Origin: Thermovorax subterraneus
GTDB taxonomy: Bacteria; Bacillota; Thermosediminibacteria; Thermosediminibacterales; Thermosediminibacteraceae
Assembly: GCA_021608145.1 (NCBI GenBank)
Contig: JAKIHM010000001.1
Span: 1 to 64,000, forward strand
Direction: 5' to 3'
DNA: 64,000 nucleotides
Under the pieces are notes generated by a model. It worked only from the letters and a program-made list of their open reading frames with translations. It had not been told where the DNA came from and did no database searches. Position numbers and translations under genes: made by a program. Shown here one piece after another: positions 56,024 to 64,000 of this stretch; within the stretch, counting starts at the first letter, position 1, and every line of letters starts with the position of its first letter.

Positions 56024-57061
56024 ATGATTAAGGCCTGCATCGTAGGGGCAACTGGCTATACCGGAGTAGAGCTTGTAAGGCTGTTGTCCCGTCACCCTGA
56101 GGTAGACATAGTCGGCATAACTTCTAACAATTATGCAGGACGGGAATACTATGAACTGTATCCGAGTTTGAAGGGTTATTTTTCCATGAGGTGCGACGAG
56201 CTAGATGTCAAGGAACTTATAAAAAAATCCGACGTGATCTTCACCGCATTACCCAGCGGGCATGCGTTGGAGTTTGCGGGTGAAATAATTTCATCAGGGA
56301 AAAAGCTCATAGACCTTGGCGCAGATTTTAGATTTGACGACCCTTTGGTGTACGAAAAATGGTACGGAAAGCCCTTGAAATTGTATGAAGGCGTGAGGCG
56401 AGTCTATGGGCTTCCGGAAATCTACAGGGAAAAAATCAAAAATGCAAATGTCATAGGGAATCCGGGCTGCTATCCGACGAGTGCCATACTTGCAATAGCA
56501 CCATGTTTGAAATATGGGCTTATCCTAACGGAAGATATAATAATAGACTCAAAGTCGGGCGTATCGGGAGCGGGACACAGCCTCACTTTGGGAAACCTAT
56601 ATGCGGAATGCAACGAGAGCATAAAAGCTTATGGTGTTGCAAACCACAGACATACTCCGGAAATAGAGCAGGAACTCGGCAAGATCTGCGGAAAAGAAAT
56701 TAAAGTGACGTTTACCCCTCACCTGGTGCCTATGACCCGGGGTATCCTGAGCACCATATATTGTAACCTCAAGGAAGGTATTTCCGTGAAAGAAGTGAGG
56801 GAAGCTTACATTGATTTCTACGAAGGGGAATTTTTCGTGAAAGTATTGGAAGAGGGCCGGTTCCCGCGCACGAAGGACACTTATGGCTCTAACCATTGCC
56901 ACATCGGGCTGGCCTACGATGAGCATACCGGGAAGCTCATAATTATTTCAGCCATCGATAACCTGATGAAGGGTGCGTCGGGGCAGGCAGTTCAAAACAT
57001 GAATATACTTTTTGATTTTCCGGAGTCTATGGGACTTGATTTCCCTGCAATATATCCGTAA
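56024..57061 (+). CDS. argC: N-acetyl-gamma-glutamyl-phosphate reductase
   Basis: A 345-residue NADPH enzyme of arginine synthesis, reducing N-acetylglutamyl phosphate to the semialdehyde. It has the dinucleotide motif CIVGATGYTGVELVRLL, the catalytic Cys in VIGNPGCYPTSAIL, and AYGVANHRHTPEIEQEL. The start is ATG 56024 with GGAGGGG at 56011-56017. It is the first gene of an argCJBD operon that runs in the order typical of clostridia. Confidence 0.95.
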   Translation: MIKACIVGATGYTGVELVRLLSRHPEVDIVGITSNNYAGREYYELYPSLKGYFSMRCDELDVKELIKKSDVIFTALPSGHALEFAGEIISSGKKLIDLGADFRFDDPLVYEKWYGKPLKLYEGVRRVYGLPEIYREKIKNANVIGNPGCYPTSAILAIAPCLKYGLILTEDIIIDSKSGVSGAGHSLTLGNLYAECNESIKAYGVANHRHTPEIEQELGKICGKEIKVTFTPHLVPMTRGILSTIYCNLKEGISVKEVREAYIDFYEGEFFVKVLEEGRFPRTKDTYGSNHCHIGLAYDEHTGKLIIISAIDNLMKGASGQAVQNMNILFDFPESMGLDFPAIYP

Positions 57062-57100
57062 AATTCTTTATTAAATTCAATTTGCGAAAGGAGACTCGAT

Positions 57101-58318
57101 ATGGACATCGTATTTGTTGAAGGTGGAATCACCGCCCCAAAAGGTTTTTTGGCAGGGGGAGTGCACTGCGGCATAAAAAAATGCAAGAAAGACCTGGCCA
57201 TTGTATTTTCCAAAGTGCCTGCCGTAGCAGCGGGGGTCTTTACGACCAATAAGGTAAAGGCCGCCCCGGTGCTTGTGACGATGGAAAACATAAAAGATGG
57301 CAAAATCCAGGCAGTGGTGGCAAACAGCGGCAATGCCAATGCCTGCACGGGGGAAAAGGGCTTGAAAGATGCGAAAGAAATGACAGAAATTACCGCAAAA
57401 CAATTAAATATAGCCCCCGGCGATGTGGCAGTGGCTTCTACGGGAGTCATAGGAGTGTATCTCCCGATGGACAAAGTAAGGGAAGGCATAGAAAGCTGTG
57501 CGGAAATTTTAAGTGTAGAGGGTGCCTCTGATGCAGCTTTGGCGATAATGACGACGGATACCTTTAAAAAAGAAGCGGCAGTGAAAATTAAAATCCATGG
57601 CAGGGAAATCACCATCGGCGGGATGGCGAAAGGCTCGGGAATGATTCATCCGGATATGGCTACGATGCTTTGCTTTTTGACGACCGATGCGAGCATTGAA
57701 GAAAAAGCACTGCGAAAGGCGTTGAAGGATGCTGCAGATAAATCCTTCAATATGATAAGCGTAGATGGCGATACGAGCACTAACGACATGGTATTGATAA
57801 TGTCAAACGGACTGGCTGGAAACAACACTATAACAGAGGGCACCGATGAGTACGAGATTTTCTATTTAGCCCTTGAGAAATTATGCGTAGAATTTGCAAA
57901 GATGATCGCAAGGGATGGGGAAGGCGCGACGAAGTTAATAGAGATCACGGTAAAAAACGCAAGGGACGCGGAGAGCGCTGTAAAGGCTGCGAGGACTATT
58001 TCCAAATCCTACCTCGTAAAAGCGGCCATATTCGGAGAAGATGCCAACTGGGGAAGGATTATGTGTGCAGTAGGCTATTCGGGCATAGATTTTGACCCGG
58101 AAATGGTGGACATATTTATCTCCAGCAAAAAAGGAGAGTTGAAGTTAGTTGAAAATGGCGTCGGCCTTAACTTTTCGGAGGAAAAGGCGAAAGAGATCCT
58201 TTCCGAAAAGGATGTGAACTTGACGGTTGACCTAAAACAAGGGGAATTTAAGGCGACTGCTTGGGGGTGCGACCTTTCTTATGACTACGTAAAAATAAAC
58301 GCAAGTTACAGGACGTAG
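57101..58318 (+). CDS. argJ: Glutamate N-acetyltransferase / amino-acid acetyltransferase
   Basis: A 405-residue autoprocessed enzyme. Self-cleavage occurs before the Thr in HPDMATMLCFL, leaving the catalytic nucleophile Thr. Conserved segments are FLAGGVHCGIKK, VVANSGNANACTGEKG, STGVIG and GMAKGSGMIHPDMATML. It transfers the acetyl group from N-acetylornithine to glutamate and in the bifunctional form also uses acetyl-CoA. AAAGGAG precedes ATG 57101. The operon partner of argC, argB and argD. Confidence 0.95.
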   Translation: MDIVFVEGGITAPKGFLAGGVHCGIKKCKKDLAIVFSKVPAVAAGVFTTNKVKAAPVLVTMENIKDGKIQAVVANSGNANACTGEKGLKDAKEMTEITAKQLNIAPGDVAVASTGVIGVYLPMDKVREGIESCAEILSVEGASDAALAIMTTDTFKKEAAVKIKIHGREITIGGMAKGSGMIHPDMATMLCFLTTDASIEEKALRKALKDAADKSFNMISVDGDTSTNDMVLIMSNGLAGNNTITEGTDEYEIFYLALEKLCVEFAKMIARDGEGATKLIEITVKNARDAESAVKAARTISKSYLVKAAIFGEDANWGRIMCAVGYSGIDFDPEMVDIFISSKKGELKLVENGVGLNFSEEKAKEILSEKDVNLTVDLKQGEFKATAWGCDLSYDYVKINASYRT

Positions 58319-58341
58319 GCTGCGAAAAGGAGAGAATCAGG

Positions 58342-59196
58342 ATGCAAGCTTTTGAAAGGGTCGAAGTTTTTAAAAAAGCGTTTTTTTCAGTAAGAGATTA
58401 CCGCGGGAAAACTATCGTAATAAAGTACGGCGGGAGCGCTATGGGGAGCGAAGGGCAGGAAGATACTCTGATAGAGGATATCGTCCTCTTAAAAAATTCG
58501 GGGATAAATATCGTGCTCGTCCACGGAGGAGGTAAGAAAATAAGCGAAATTTCGCAAAAATTAGGTATAACCCCGAAATTTGTCAACGGTCTCAGAGTTA
58601 CCGATGAACAAACCGTCGAAGTGGTGGAAATGGTTCTGTCGGGGCAAATAAATAAAAAAATAGTCTCGCAAATAAATCGATGCGGTGGAAAGGCGGTGGG
58701 GTTAAGCGGCAAGGATGGAGGGCTTTTGCTTGCGGAAAAAGACCTGAGTAACGGAGATATCGGCTTTGTGGGCAGGATAAAGTCGGTGAATGCCGAGATA
58801 CTGGATATCCTTTCAAGAGAGGGATATATATCCGTTGTTTCGCCTGTTACCTCTGGAGAAGATGGAAGGACATATAACATAAACGCCGATACGGCGGCTG
58901 GCGAAATAGCCGCGGGCCTTGGCGCCGAAAAGCTGATACTTTTGACGGATGTGGAAGGTGTTTATGAAGACCGGTCTGATAAAACTTCATTAATAAGAAG
59001 CCTAAAAACGGAAAGAGCACTGGAATTAATAAAAAGAGGCGTGATAGATGGTGGCATGATACCTAAAATTATGTGCTGTGTCGAGGCCGTGAAAAGAGGT
59101 GTAAAAAAGGCTCACATAGTAGACGGCCGCGTGCCCCACGCCGTCCTCCTTACGCTGTTTGACGAAGCTGGGGTCGGCACGACGGTCGAAAAATAA
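58342..59196 (+). CDS. argB: Acetylglutamate kinase
   Basis: A 284-residue amino acid kinase. Motifs: VIKYGGSAMGSE, VLVHGGGKKISEI, NGLRVTDEQTVEV, YNINADTAAGEIAAGLGAEK, and VIDGGMIPKI. The length and the N-terminal helical extension AFERVEVFKKAFFSVRDYRG suggest the hexameric, arginine-inhibited form. AAAGGAGAG precedes ATG 58342. It phosphorylates N-acetylglutamate with ATP. Confidence 0.95.
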   Translation: MQAFERVEVFKKAFFSVRDYRGKTIVIKYGGSAMGSEGQEDTLIEDIVLLKNSGINIVLVHGGGKKISEISQKLGITPKFVNGLRVTDEQTVEVVEMVLSGQINKKIVSQINRCGGKAVGLSGKDGGLLLAEKDLSNGDIGFVGRIKSVNAEILDILSREGYISVVSPVTSGEDGRTYNINADTAAGEIAAGLGAEKLILLTDVEGVYEDRSDKTSLIRSLKTERALELIKRGVIDGGMIPKIMCCVEAVKRGVKKAHIVDGRVPHAVLLTLFDEAGVGTTVEK

Positions 59197-59212
59197 GGAG
59201 GGATAAGATAAA

Positions 59213-60406
59213 ATGGACTACATCGAAAAGGGTATGATGTATGTGATGAACACCTATAAAAGATACCCAGTTGTGCTGGAAAGGGGAAATGGAGTTTTAG
59301 TTTATGACACCCAGGGCAGGGAATACCTCGATTTTACGTCGGGAATAGCAGTAAACAACCTGGGCCACTGCCATCCAGCGGTTGTGGAAGCGATAAAAAA
59401 CCAGTGCGAGAAGTTGCTTCACTGTTCCAATCTATATTGGTATGCTCCCCAGATTGAACTGGCAAAACTCCTCGTAGAAAAATCTTTCGGCGACAAGGTG
59501 TTTTTCTGCAACAGCGGCGCGGAGGCCAACGAGGCGGCTATAAAACTTGCAAGAAAATATTCGAAGAAAAAGTACGGTGAACATAAATACGGTATCATTG
59601 CGGCAAGCCAATCCTTCCATGGAAGGACTATGGGTGCATTGAGCGCCACGGGGCAGCCCAAATACCATTCGGGCTTTGGGCCCTTATTAGAGGGATTCAA
59701 GCACGTGCCCTTCAACGATTTTGAGGCGCTAAAAAGCGCAGTCGATGAAAATACATGCGCGGTAATGCTGGAACCCATCCAGGGAGAGGGCGGGGTATAT
59801 GAGGCAGACCCGGATTACCTCAAGAAAGTAAGGGAACTTTGCGACGAAAAGGGACTGCTTCTAATATTTGACGAGATACAGACGGGGATGGGTAGGACCG
59901 GCAAACTCTTTGCCTACCAGCATTATGAAGTAAAGCCCGATATAATGACCCTCGCCAAGGGCATTGCCGGGGGACTTCCTCTAGGTGCGGTAGTGGCGAC
60001 GGATGATGCAGCATCGGGTTTCGAGCCAGGAGATCATGCCTCGACTTTTGGGGGGAATCCAGTGTCCTGCGCTGCGGGAATAGCGGTGATGAAGGAGCTT
60101 CTCAATGGCGTTGTGGAAAACGCAGAAAAGGTTGGGAATTACCTGAAGTCCAGGCTTCTTGAATTGAAGAAATCCCACCCTTCGGTAGCGGATGTAAGGG
60201 GCAAGGGATTGATGTTAGGTATCCAGATGGCAGCTCAGGATGTGGGCCCGATAATATCGAAAGCTTTAGAAAAAGGGCTTCTTTTGGTTGCTGCAGGAAA
60301 CGGGGTCGTGAGAATGCTTCCGCCCCTCAATATAACCGTATATGATGCGGAAAAGGCGGTAAGGATATTCGAGGAAGTCCTAACAGAATTCGAAGGAGAA
60401 AAATAA
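59213..60406 (+). CDS. argD: Acetylornithine aminotransferase
   Basis: A 397-residue class III PLP aminotransferase. Seen are LDFTSGIAVNNLGHCHPAVV, FFCNSGAEANEAAIKLARKY, SFHGRTMGALSATGQ, LIFDEIQTGMGRTGKLFAYQ and the PLP lysine in MTLAKGIAGGLPLGAV. It interconverts N-acetylornithine and the semialdehyde. GGAGGGA precedes ATG 59213. It is the last gene before a terminator. Confidence 0.95.
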   Translation: MDYIEKGMMYVMNTYKRYPVVLERGNGVLVYDTQGREYLDFTSGIAVNNLGHCHPAVVEAIKNQCEKLLHCSNLYWYAPQIELAKLLVEKSFGDKVFFCNSGAEANEAAIKLARKYSKKKYGEHKYGIIAASQSFHGRTMGALSATGQPKYHSGFGPLLEGFKHVPFNDFEALKSAVDENTCAVMLEPIQGEGGVYEADPDYLKKVRELCDEKGLLLIFDEIQTGMGRTGKLFAYQHYEVKPDIMTLAKGIAGGLPLGAVVATDDAASGFEPGDHASTFGGNPVSCAAGIAVMKELLNGVVENAEKVGNYLKSRLLELKKSHPSVADVRGKGLMLGIQMAAQDVGPIISKALEKGLLLVAAGNGVVRMLPPLNITVYDAEKAVRIFEEVLTEFEGEK

Positions 60407-60417
60407 CAGATAAGTTG

Positions 60418-60448
60418 AAATACATGCTTTTTGGCATGTATTTTTTTA
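60418..60448 (+). terminator. Terminator of argCJBD
   Basis: AAATACATGC and GCATGTATTT form the stem, with a T7 end. Confidence 0.9.
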
Positions 60449-60487
60449 TTGACAGAATTCGTGAATATAAGTATAATTGTATACAAT
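60449..60487 (+). promoter_or_regulatory. Promoter with palindrome at the start site
   Basis: TTGACA (60449-60454) and TATAAT (60472-60477) have a 17-base spacer. The perfect palindrome ATTGTATACAAT (60476-60487) overlaps the -10 end and the expected start, a good place for a repressor. No regulator gene is in the window. Confidence 0.75.
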
Positions 60488-60516
60488 AAATCGTGAATAC
60501 CGGCGGGGGTGTAACC

Positions 60517-61677
60517 ATGTGTGAAAATAGCAATAAGAAGGTAATTTGGGTGGATACTACATTAAGGGACGGGGAACAAACTGCAGGGGTTGTTTTTGCA
60601 CGGGAAGAAAAGATAATGATAGCAAGGCTTCTTGACATGATGGGGGTAGACCAGATCGAAGCGGGTATTCCCGCGATGGGGGCGGAAGAGGAAGAAGCAA
60701 TGCGCCAGATAGTAAAGCTCGGACTGAAGGCCAGCATAATGGCCTGGAACAGGGCGGTCATAGATGATATAGCGCGGTCGATAAGGTGCGGCGTGGATTC
60801 GGTGGCCATTTCCATCGCTGTGTCGGATTTACACATAAAATACAAGCTCCGCTCTTCGAGGGAACAAGTTATAGAGCAAATGAGGAAAGCGGTGGAATTT
60901 GCAAAAAAGGAAGGCGTTTACGTTTCCGTAAACGGGGAAGACGCTTCAAGGGCCGATTTCGAGTACCTGGTGAGTTTCGTTCTTGCCGCGAAAGAAGCCG
61001 GTGCCGACCGCTTCAGGTTCTGCGATACCGTGGGGGTTTTGGATCCGCTCACGACTTACGAAACTATTAAAAGGCTAAAGGAAAGAACTTCGATGGACAT
61101 AGAGATCCACGCACATAACGATTTCGGCATGGCGACCGCAAATACCGTAGCGGCCATAAAAGCCGGGGCGACCCATGCGGGGGTAACGGTAAACGGCCTG
61201 GGAGAAAGAGCTGGCAACGCGGCACTTGAGGAAGTTGCTATGGCATTGAAACACGCTTTGAAAATCGATCACGGGCTAAAGCAGGAAATGTTCAGGGAAG
61301 TTTCCGAATACGTATCAAAGGCGAGCGGCAGGTTCCTGCCCTCCTGGAAGCCGGTGGTGGGAGAAAATATCTTCGCCCACGAATCGGGCATTCACGTAGA
61401 CGGCGCTTTAAAGCACCCCGAGACTTATGAGGTATTCAACCCTGCGGAAGTGGGACTAGAGCGTAAAATTTTTATCGGCAAGCATTCCGGGACGGCTGCA
61501 TTGGTCAGCGTCCTTGAAAAGTACGGGATCAAGATGGAAAAGGAGGAGGCGAAAGAACTTCTCGACAGGGTCCGAGACACTGCAGTCTCGATGAAAAGAA
61601 GCCTCACGGAAAAGGAATTCCTGTTTTTGTACTATGCCTGGGATGCAGAAAGAAAAAAGGAAAAGAAGGTGGTATAA
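60517..61677 (+). CDS. Homocitrate synthase / Re-citrate synthase-like enzyme
   Basis: A 386-residue TIM-barrel enzyme of the LeuA/NifV family: VWVDTTLRDGEQTAG-like IWVDTTLRDGEQTAGVVFA, IEAGIPAMGAEEEEA, HAHNDFGMATANTVAAIKAG with metal His residues, and GLGERAGNAALEEVAMALKH. Such enzymes condense acetyl-CoA with 2-oxoglutarate or with oxaloacetate. In clostridia the closest enzymes include Re-face citrate synthase. Its operon with aconitase and isocitrate dehydrogenase next to argCJBD supports citrate synthesis for glutamate and arginine. ATG 60517 follows GGGGGTG. Confidence 0.82.
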   Translation: MCENSNKKVIWVDTTLRDGEQTAGVVFAREEKIMIARLLDMMGVDQIEAGIPAMGAEEEEAMRQIVKLGLKASIMAWNRAVIDDIARSIRCGVDSVAISIAVSDLHIKYKLRSSREQVIEQMRKAVEFAKKEGVYVSVNGEDASRADFEYLVSFVLAAKEAGADRFRFCDTVGVLDPLTTYETIKRLKERTSMDIEIHAHNDFGMATANTVAAIKAGATHAGVTVNGLGERAGNAALEEVAMALKHALKIDHGLKQEMFREVSEYVSKASGRFLPSWKPVVGENIFAHESGIHVDGALKHPETYEVFNPAEVGLERKIFIGKHSGTAALVSVLEKYGIKMEKEEAKELLDRVRDTAVSMKRSLTEKEFLFLYYAWDAERKKEKKVV

Positions 61678-63615
61678 TTGGGATACAATATTGCGCAGAA
61701 GATATTGCTTGAACACCTGGTCGAAGGAAGTTTGAAACCCGGTGAGGAAATCGCGATAAAAATAGACCAGACACTAACTCAGGATGCTACGGGGACCATG
61801 GCATACCTCCAGTTGGAGGCTATGGGGATAGATAGGGTGAAAACCAAAAGGTCTGTGGCATATATAGACCACAATACCCTGCAGACCGGGTTTGAAAACG
61901 CCGACGACCATAAATTCATCGCTACCGTGGCCAAGAAGTATGGCATCTATTATTCCAAAGCCGGAAACGGCATCTGCCACCAGGTGAATTTAGAGAGATT
62001 TGCCGTACCGGGTGATACTTTATTGGGTTCGGACAGCCATACCCCCACGGCAGGAGGCATAGGATGCCTTGCTATAGGTGCGGGTGGGCTGGACGTAGCT
62101 GCTGCGATGGCAGGTTATCCCTATTACCTAAAAATGCCCTATATAGTAAATGTGGAACTGAAAGGGAAGCTAAAGCCCTGGGTAACTGCAAAGGATGTCA
62201 TCCTCGAGCTTTTGAGAAGGCTCACGGTAAAAGGCGGGGTCGGGAAGATATTCGAATATACGGGAGAAGGCGTAAAGACGTTGTCAGTCCACGAAAGAGC
62301 GACAATAGCCAACATGGGGGCAGAACTCGGTGCGACCACTTCCATCTTCCCCAGCGACGAGGTGACGTACGAGTTTTTAAAGGCTCAGGGGAGAGAGAGT
62401 GACTTCAGGGAATTAAAACCTGATGAAGATGCAAAGTACGACGAAAAAATAGTGATAGACCTTTCAAAACTGGAGCCGCTGGTAGCAATGCCCCATAGCC
62501 CAGATAATGTTCATCCCATAAGTGAAGTAAAAGGTATGAAGGTGGATCAGGTTGCGATAGGAAGCTGTACCAATTCGTCTTTCAAGGACATGATGCTCGT
62601 AGCAGGGATCCTTAAAGGAAGAGCGGTCCACCCTGATGTGAGCCTAGTTGTTTCACCGGGTTCAAGGCAGGTGCTCGCCATGATGGCGGAAAGCGGAATT
62701 CTATCCGATATAATCTCGGCGGGTGCGAGAATTCTAGAGTGCACCTGCGGGCCCTGCATAGGCATGGGTCAGGCCCCCGGTTCCGGCGCCGTTTCCGTGA
62801 GGACCTTCAACCGCAATTTCAAAGGAAGGTCCGGCACTGCGGATGCCCAGGTGATCCTTGCTAGCCCCGCGGTGGCTGCTGCAACGGCGATCAACGGGGT
62901 GCTGTCGGATCCTAGAGAGTTAGGAGAAATGCCGGAAGTATCAGAGCCAAAGCAGTATTATATTAACGACAATATGATTATCCCGCCGGCCGAGGAAAAA
63001 GAAAAAGTGGAGGTTTTCTACGGCCCTAACATAAAACCGATTCCGGTGGCTAGCAAAGTCGGCGATGTTATTGAAGGCCAGGTGCTCATAAAAGTTGAAG
63101 ACAATATTACGACGGACCACATAATACCCGGCACTGCAAAGCTACTTCCTCTGAGGTCTAACATACCTGCCCTCTCTGAATACTGCTTCAGCATCATAGA
63201 CAAAGAGTTCGCTAAAAGAGCAAAATCAGTAGGTGGTGGAATCATTGTAGGGGGCGAAAACTACGGCCAGGGTTCTAGCAGGGAACACGCAGCTCTAGTC
63301 CCGCTTTACCTAGGCATAAGAGCTGTAGTTGCGAAATCTTTTGCGAGGATTCACAAGGACAACCTGGTGAATTACGGGATACTGCCGGTAATATTCGAAA
63401 ACGGCATGGACTATGAAAAAATAGAAGAAGGCGACCACCTCCTGCTAGAGGATGTTAAAGAAGGGATAAAAAGAGGCAGGGGCGTTCTGAAAAATGTTAC
63501 TAAGCGATTAGAAATTCCCATAAGCTTTGACCTAACAAAAAGGCAAATAGATCTCCTCCTTGAAGGGGGATTGCTCAACTATATAAAGAAAAACTTGGGA
63601 GAAGATCAACGATGA
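61678..63615 (+). CDS. Aconitate hydratase (clostridial type)
   Basis: A 645-residue aconitase. [4Fe-4S] ligands are in IGSCTNSSFKD and LECTCGPCIGMG. Other sites are VPGDTLLGSDSHTPTAGGIG and the C-terminal swivel part with GGENYGQGSSREHAAL. It interconverts citrate and isocitrate and could also act on homocitrate intermediates. It starts at TTG 61678 right after the preceding stop, with AAGGTGG upstream. It overlaps the next gene by four bases (ATGA). Confidence 0.93.
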   Translation: MGYNIAQKILLEHLVEGSLKPGEEIAIKIDQTLTQDATGTMAYLQLEAMGIDRVKTKRSVAYIDHNTLQTGFENADDHKFIATVAKKYGIYYSKAGNGICHQVNLERFAVPGDTLLGSDSHTPTAGGIGCLAIGAGGLDVAAAMAGYPYYLKMPYIVNVELKGKLKPWVTAKDVILELLRRLTVKGGVGKIFEYTGEGVKTLSVHERATIANMGAELGATTSIFPSDEVTYEFLKAQGRESDFRELKPDEDAKYDEKIVIDLSKLEPLVAMPHSPDNVHPISEVKGMKVDQVAIGSCTNSSFKDMMLVAGILKGRAVHPDVSLVVSPGSRQVLAMMAESGILSDIISAGARILECTCGPCIGMGQAPGSGAVSVRTFNRNFKGRSGTADAQVILASPAVAAATAINGVLSDPRELGEMPEVSEPKQYYINDNMIIPPAEEKEKVEVFYGPNIKPIPVASKVGDVIEGQVLIKVEDNITTDHIIPGTAKLLPLRSNIPALSEYCFSIIDKEFAKRAKSVGGGIIVGGENYGQGSSREHAALVPLYLGIRAVVAKSFARIHKDNLVNYGILPVIFENGMDYEKIEEGDHLLLEDVKEGIKRGRGVLKNVTKRLEIPISFDLTKRQIDLLLEGGLLNYIKKNLGEDQR

Positions 63616-64000
63616 GGAAAGTAACTCTAATTCCTGGAGATGGGATAGGCCCAGAGATTGCAAAAGCTGCTGTTAAAGTTGTGGAAGCTAGCGGCGCTCA
63701 AATTGAATGGGAAATTATGGATGCAGGAATTTCGGCGGCTAAAAAAGGAAAACCAGTGCTACCTGATGAAGTACTCGCTTCGATAAAGGAAAATGGTGTG
63801 TGCCTCAAAGGACCTACGGAAACGCCGGTGATATCGGGACACAGGAGCGTAAATGTGGCCCTGAGGCAGGAACTAGGCCTTTTTGCAAACCTTCGGCCCG
63901 CTAAGTCCATAGATGGGATTAAAACGAAGTATGAGGGAATAGACCTTGTGGTGGTCAGGGAAAACACCGAGGACCTGTACGCCGGGATCGAGCACAGAAT
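63612..64000 (+). CDS. Isocitrate/homoisocitrate dehydrogenase, N-terminal part
   Basis: Only the first 129 codons are in the window. It begins MRKVTLIPGDGIGPEIAKAA, the beta-decarboxylating dehydrogenase start, and reaches the substrate loop GPTETPVISGHRSVNVALRQ and VVVRENTEDLYAGIEH. The short loop and the NTEDLYAG motif favour an NAD-type isocitrate dehydrogenase; homoisocitrate dehydrogenase is possible. The ATG overlaps the aconitase stop. It completes a three-step route from oxaloacetate to 2-oxoglutarate. Confidence 0.87.
   Translation, partial: MRKVTLIPGDGIGPEIAKAAVKVVEASGAQIEWEIMDAGISAAKKGKPVLPDEVLASIKENGVCLKGPTETPVISGHRSVNVALRQELGLFANLRPAKSIDGIKTKYEGIDLVVVRENTEDLYAGIEHR

Noticed and set aside
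56992-57615. Long open frame opposite argJ
   Set aside because: It lies fully antisense to a well-conserved enzyme, has no ribosome-binding site and reads as low-complexity Ser/Ala/Thr sequence, the mirror of argJ codon use.

Overview
The window looks like a chromosomal segment of an anaerobic, probably thermophilic, spore-forming low-GC Bacillota (Thermosediminibacterales/Thermoanaerobacterales type). This rests on the gene content: Feo iron uptake, T-box and L-box leaders, an Amj-type lipid II flippase, SLH-domain envelope proteins, a DUF1540 protein, rubredoxin and encapsulin iron proteins, ferredoxin, and a citrate-synthase-like enzyme of the homocitrate synthase fold. The assignment is inference; no species is claimed.

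Layout. 1-400: end of an rRNA operon (23S 3' end, 5S). 0.4-3.1 kb: feo operon with split feoB, a small CXXC protein and feoA behind two Fur-like boxes. 3.1-4.6 kb: PurM/HypE-like protein and an ECF transporter S component. 4.7-10.9 kb: oxidoreductase/hydrolase cluster (Fe-alcohol dehydrogenase, aldo-keto reductase, flavodoxin, two broken aldo-keto reductases, a chimeric esterase) apparently controlled by a MerR regulator, with two promoters of MerR-type 19-bp spacing. 10.9-16.8 kb: T-box/serS, an orphan lysine riboswitch, small genes, a GH18 hydrolase, amj and a permease. 17.0-27.7 kb: decayed island beside tRNA-Thr holding a broken integrase, DUF3800, HIRAN, ImmA/XRE genes, a nurA gene split by an IS110-family element, fragments of a surface protein, GC-rich structured RNA, and a 27-codon ORF whose Shine-Dalgarno is sequestered. 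27.7-35.6 kb: glycosyltransferase, tungstate-type ABC genes, two SLH proteins, response regulator and kinase. 35.7-38.8 kb: a TnpB element lying directly against rho. 38.8-46.8 kb: MazG-like protein, two gate-domain proteins, and two CstA-family transporters flanking a BtsS/BtsR-like two-component pair. 47-55.8 kb: ddl, a second iron alcohol dehydrogenase, and an iron/redox set (ferritin-like proteins, rubredoxin, encapsulin with a tandem ferritin-like cargo), ogt, and a Gfo/GH130 glycoside pair. 55.9-64 kb: argCJBD, then homocitrate/Re-citrate synthase-like, aconitase and isocitrate dehydrogenase genes, which together could carry acetyl-CoA and oxaloacetate through 2-oxoglutarate and glutamate to arginine.

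Most notable signals. (1) Two related pseudoknotted RNAs, one after tnpB and one without any tnpB, have compensatory stem changes and end exactly 14 nt before the start codons of rho and of an alcohol dehydrogenase. (2) The IS110 element interrupts nurA so exactly that its removal restores the reading frame, and its noncoding end holds a bridge-RNA-like fold with a 9-nt match to the element's own end. (3) A 12-nt anti-Shine-Dalgarno leader controls a tiny amphipathic peptide. (4) An encapsulin has a two-ferritin-domain cargo. (5) A Re-citrate-synthase-like route adjoins arginine synthesis.
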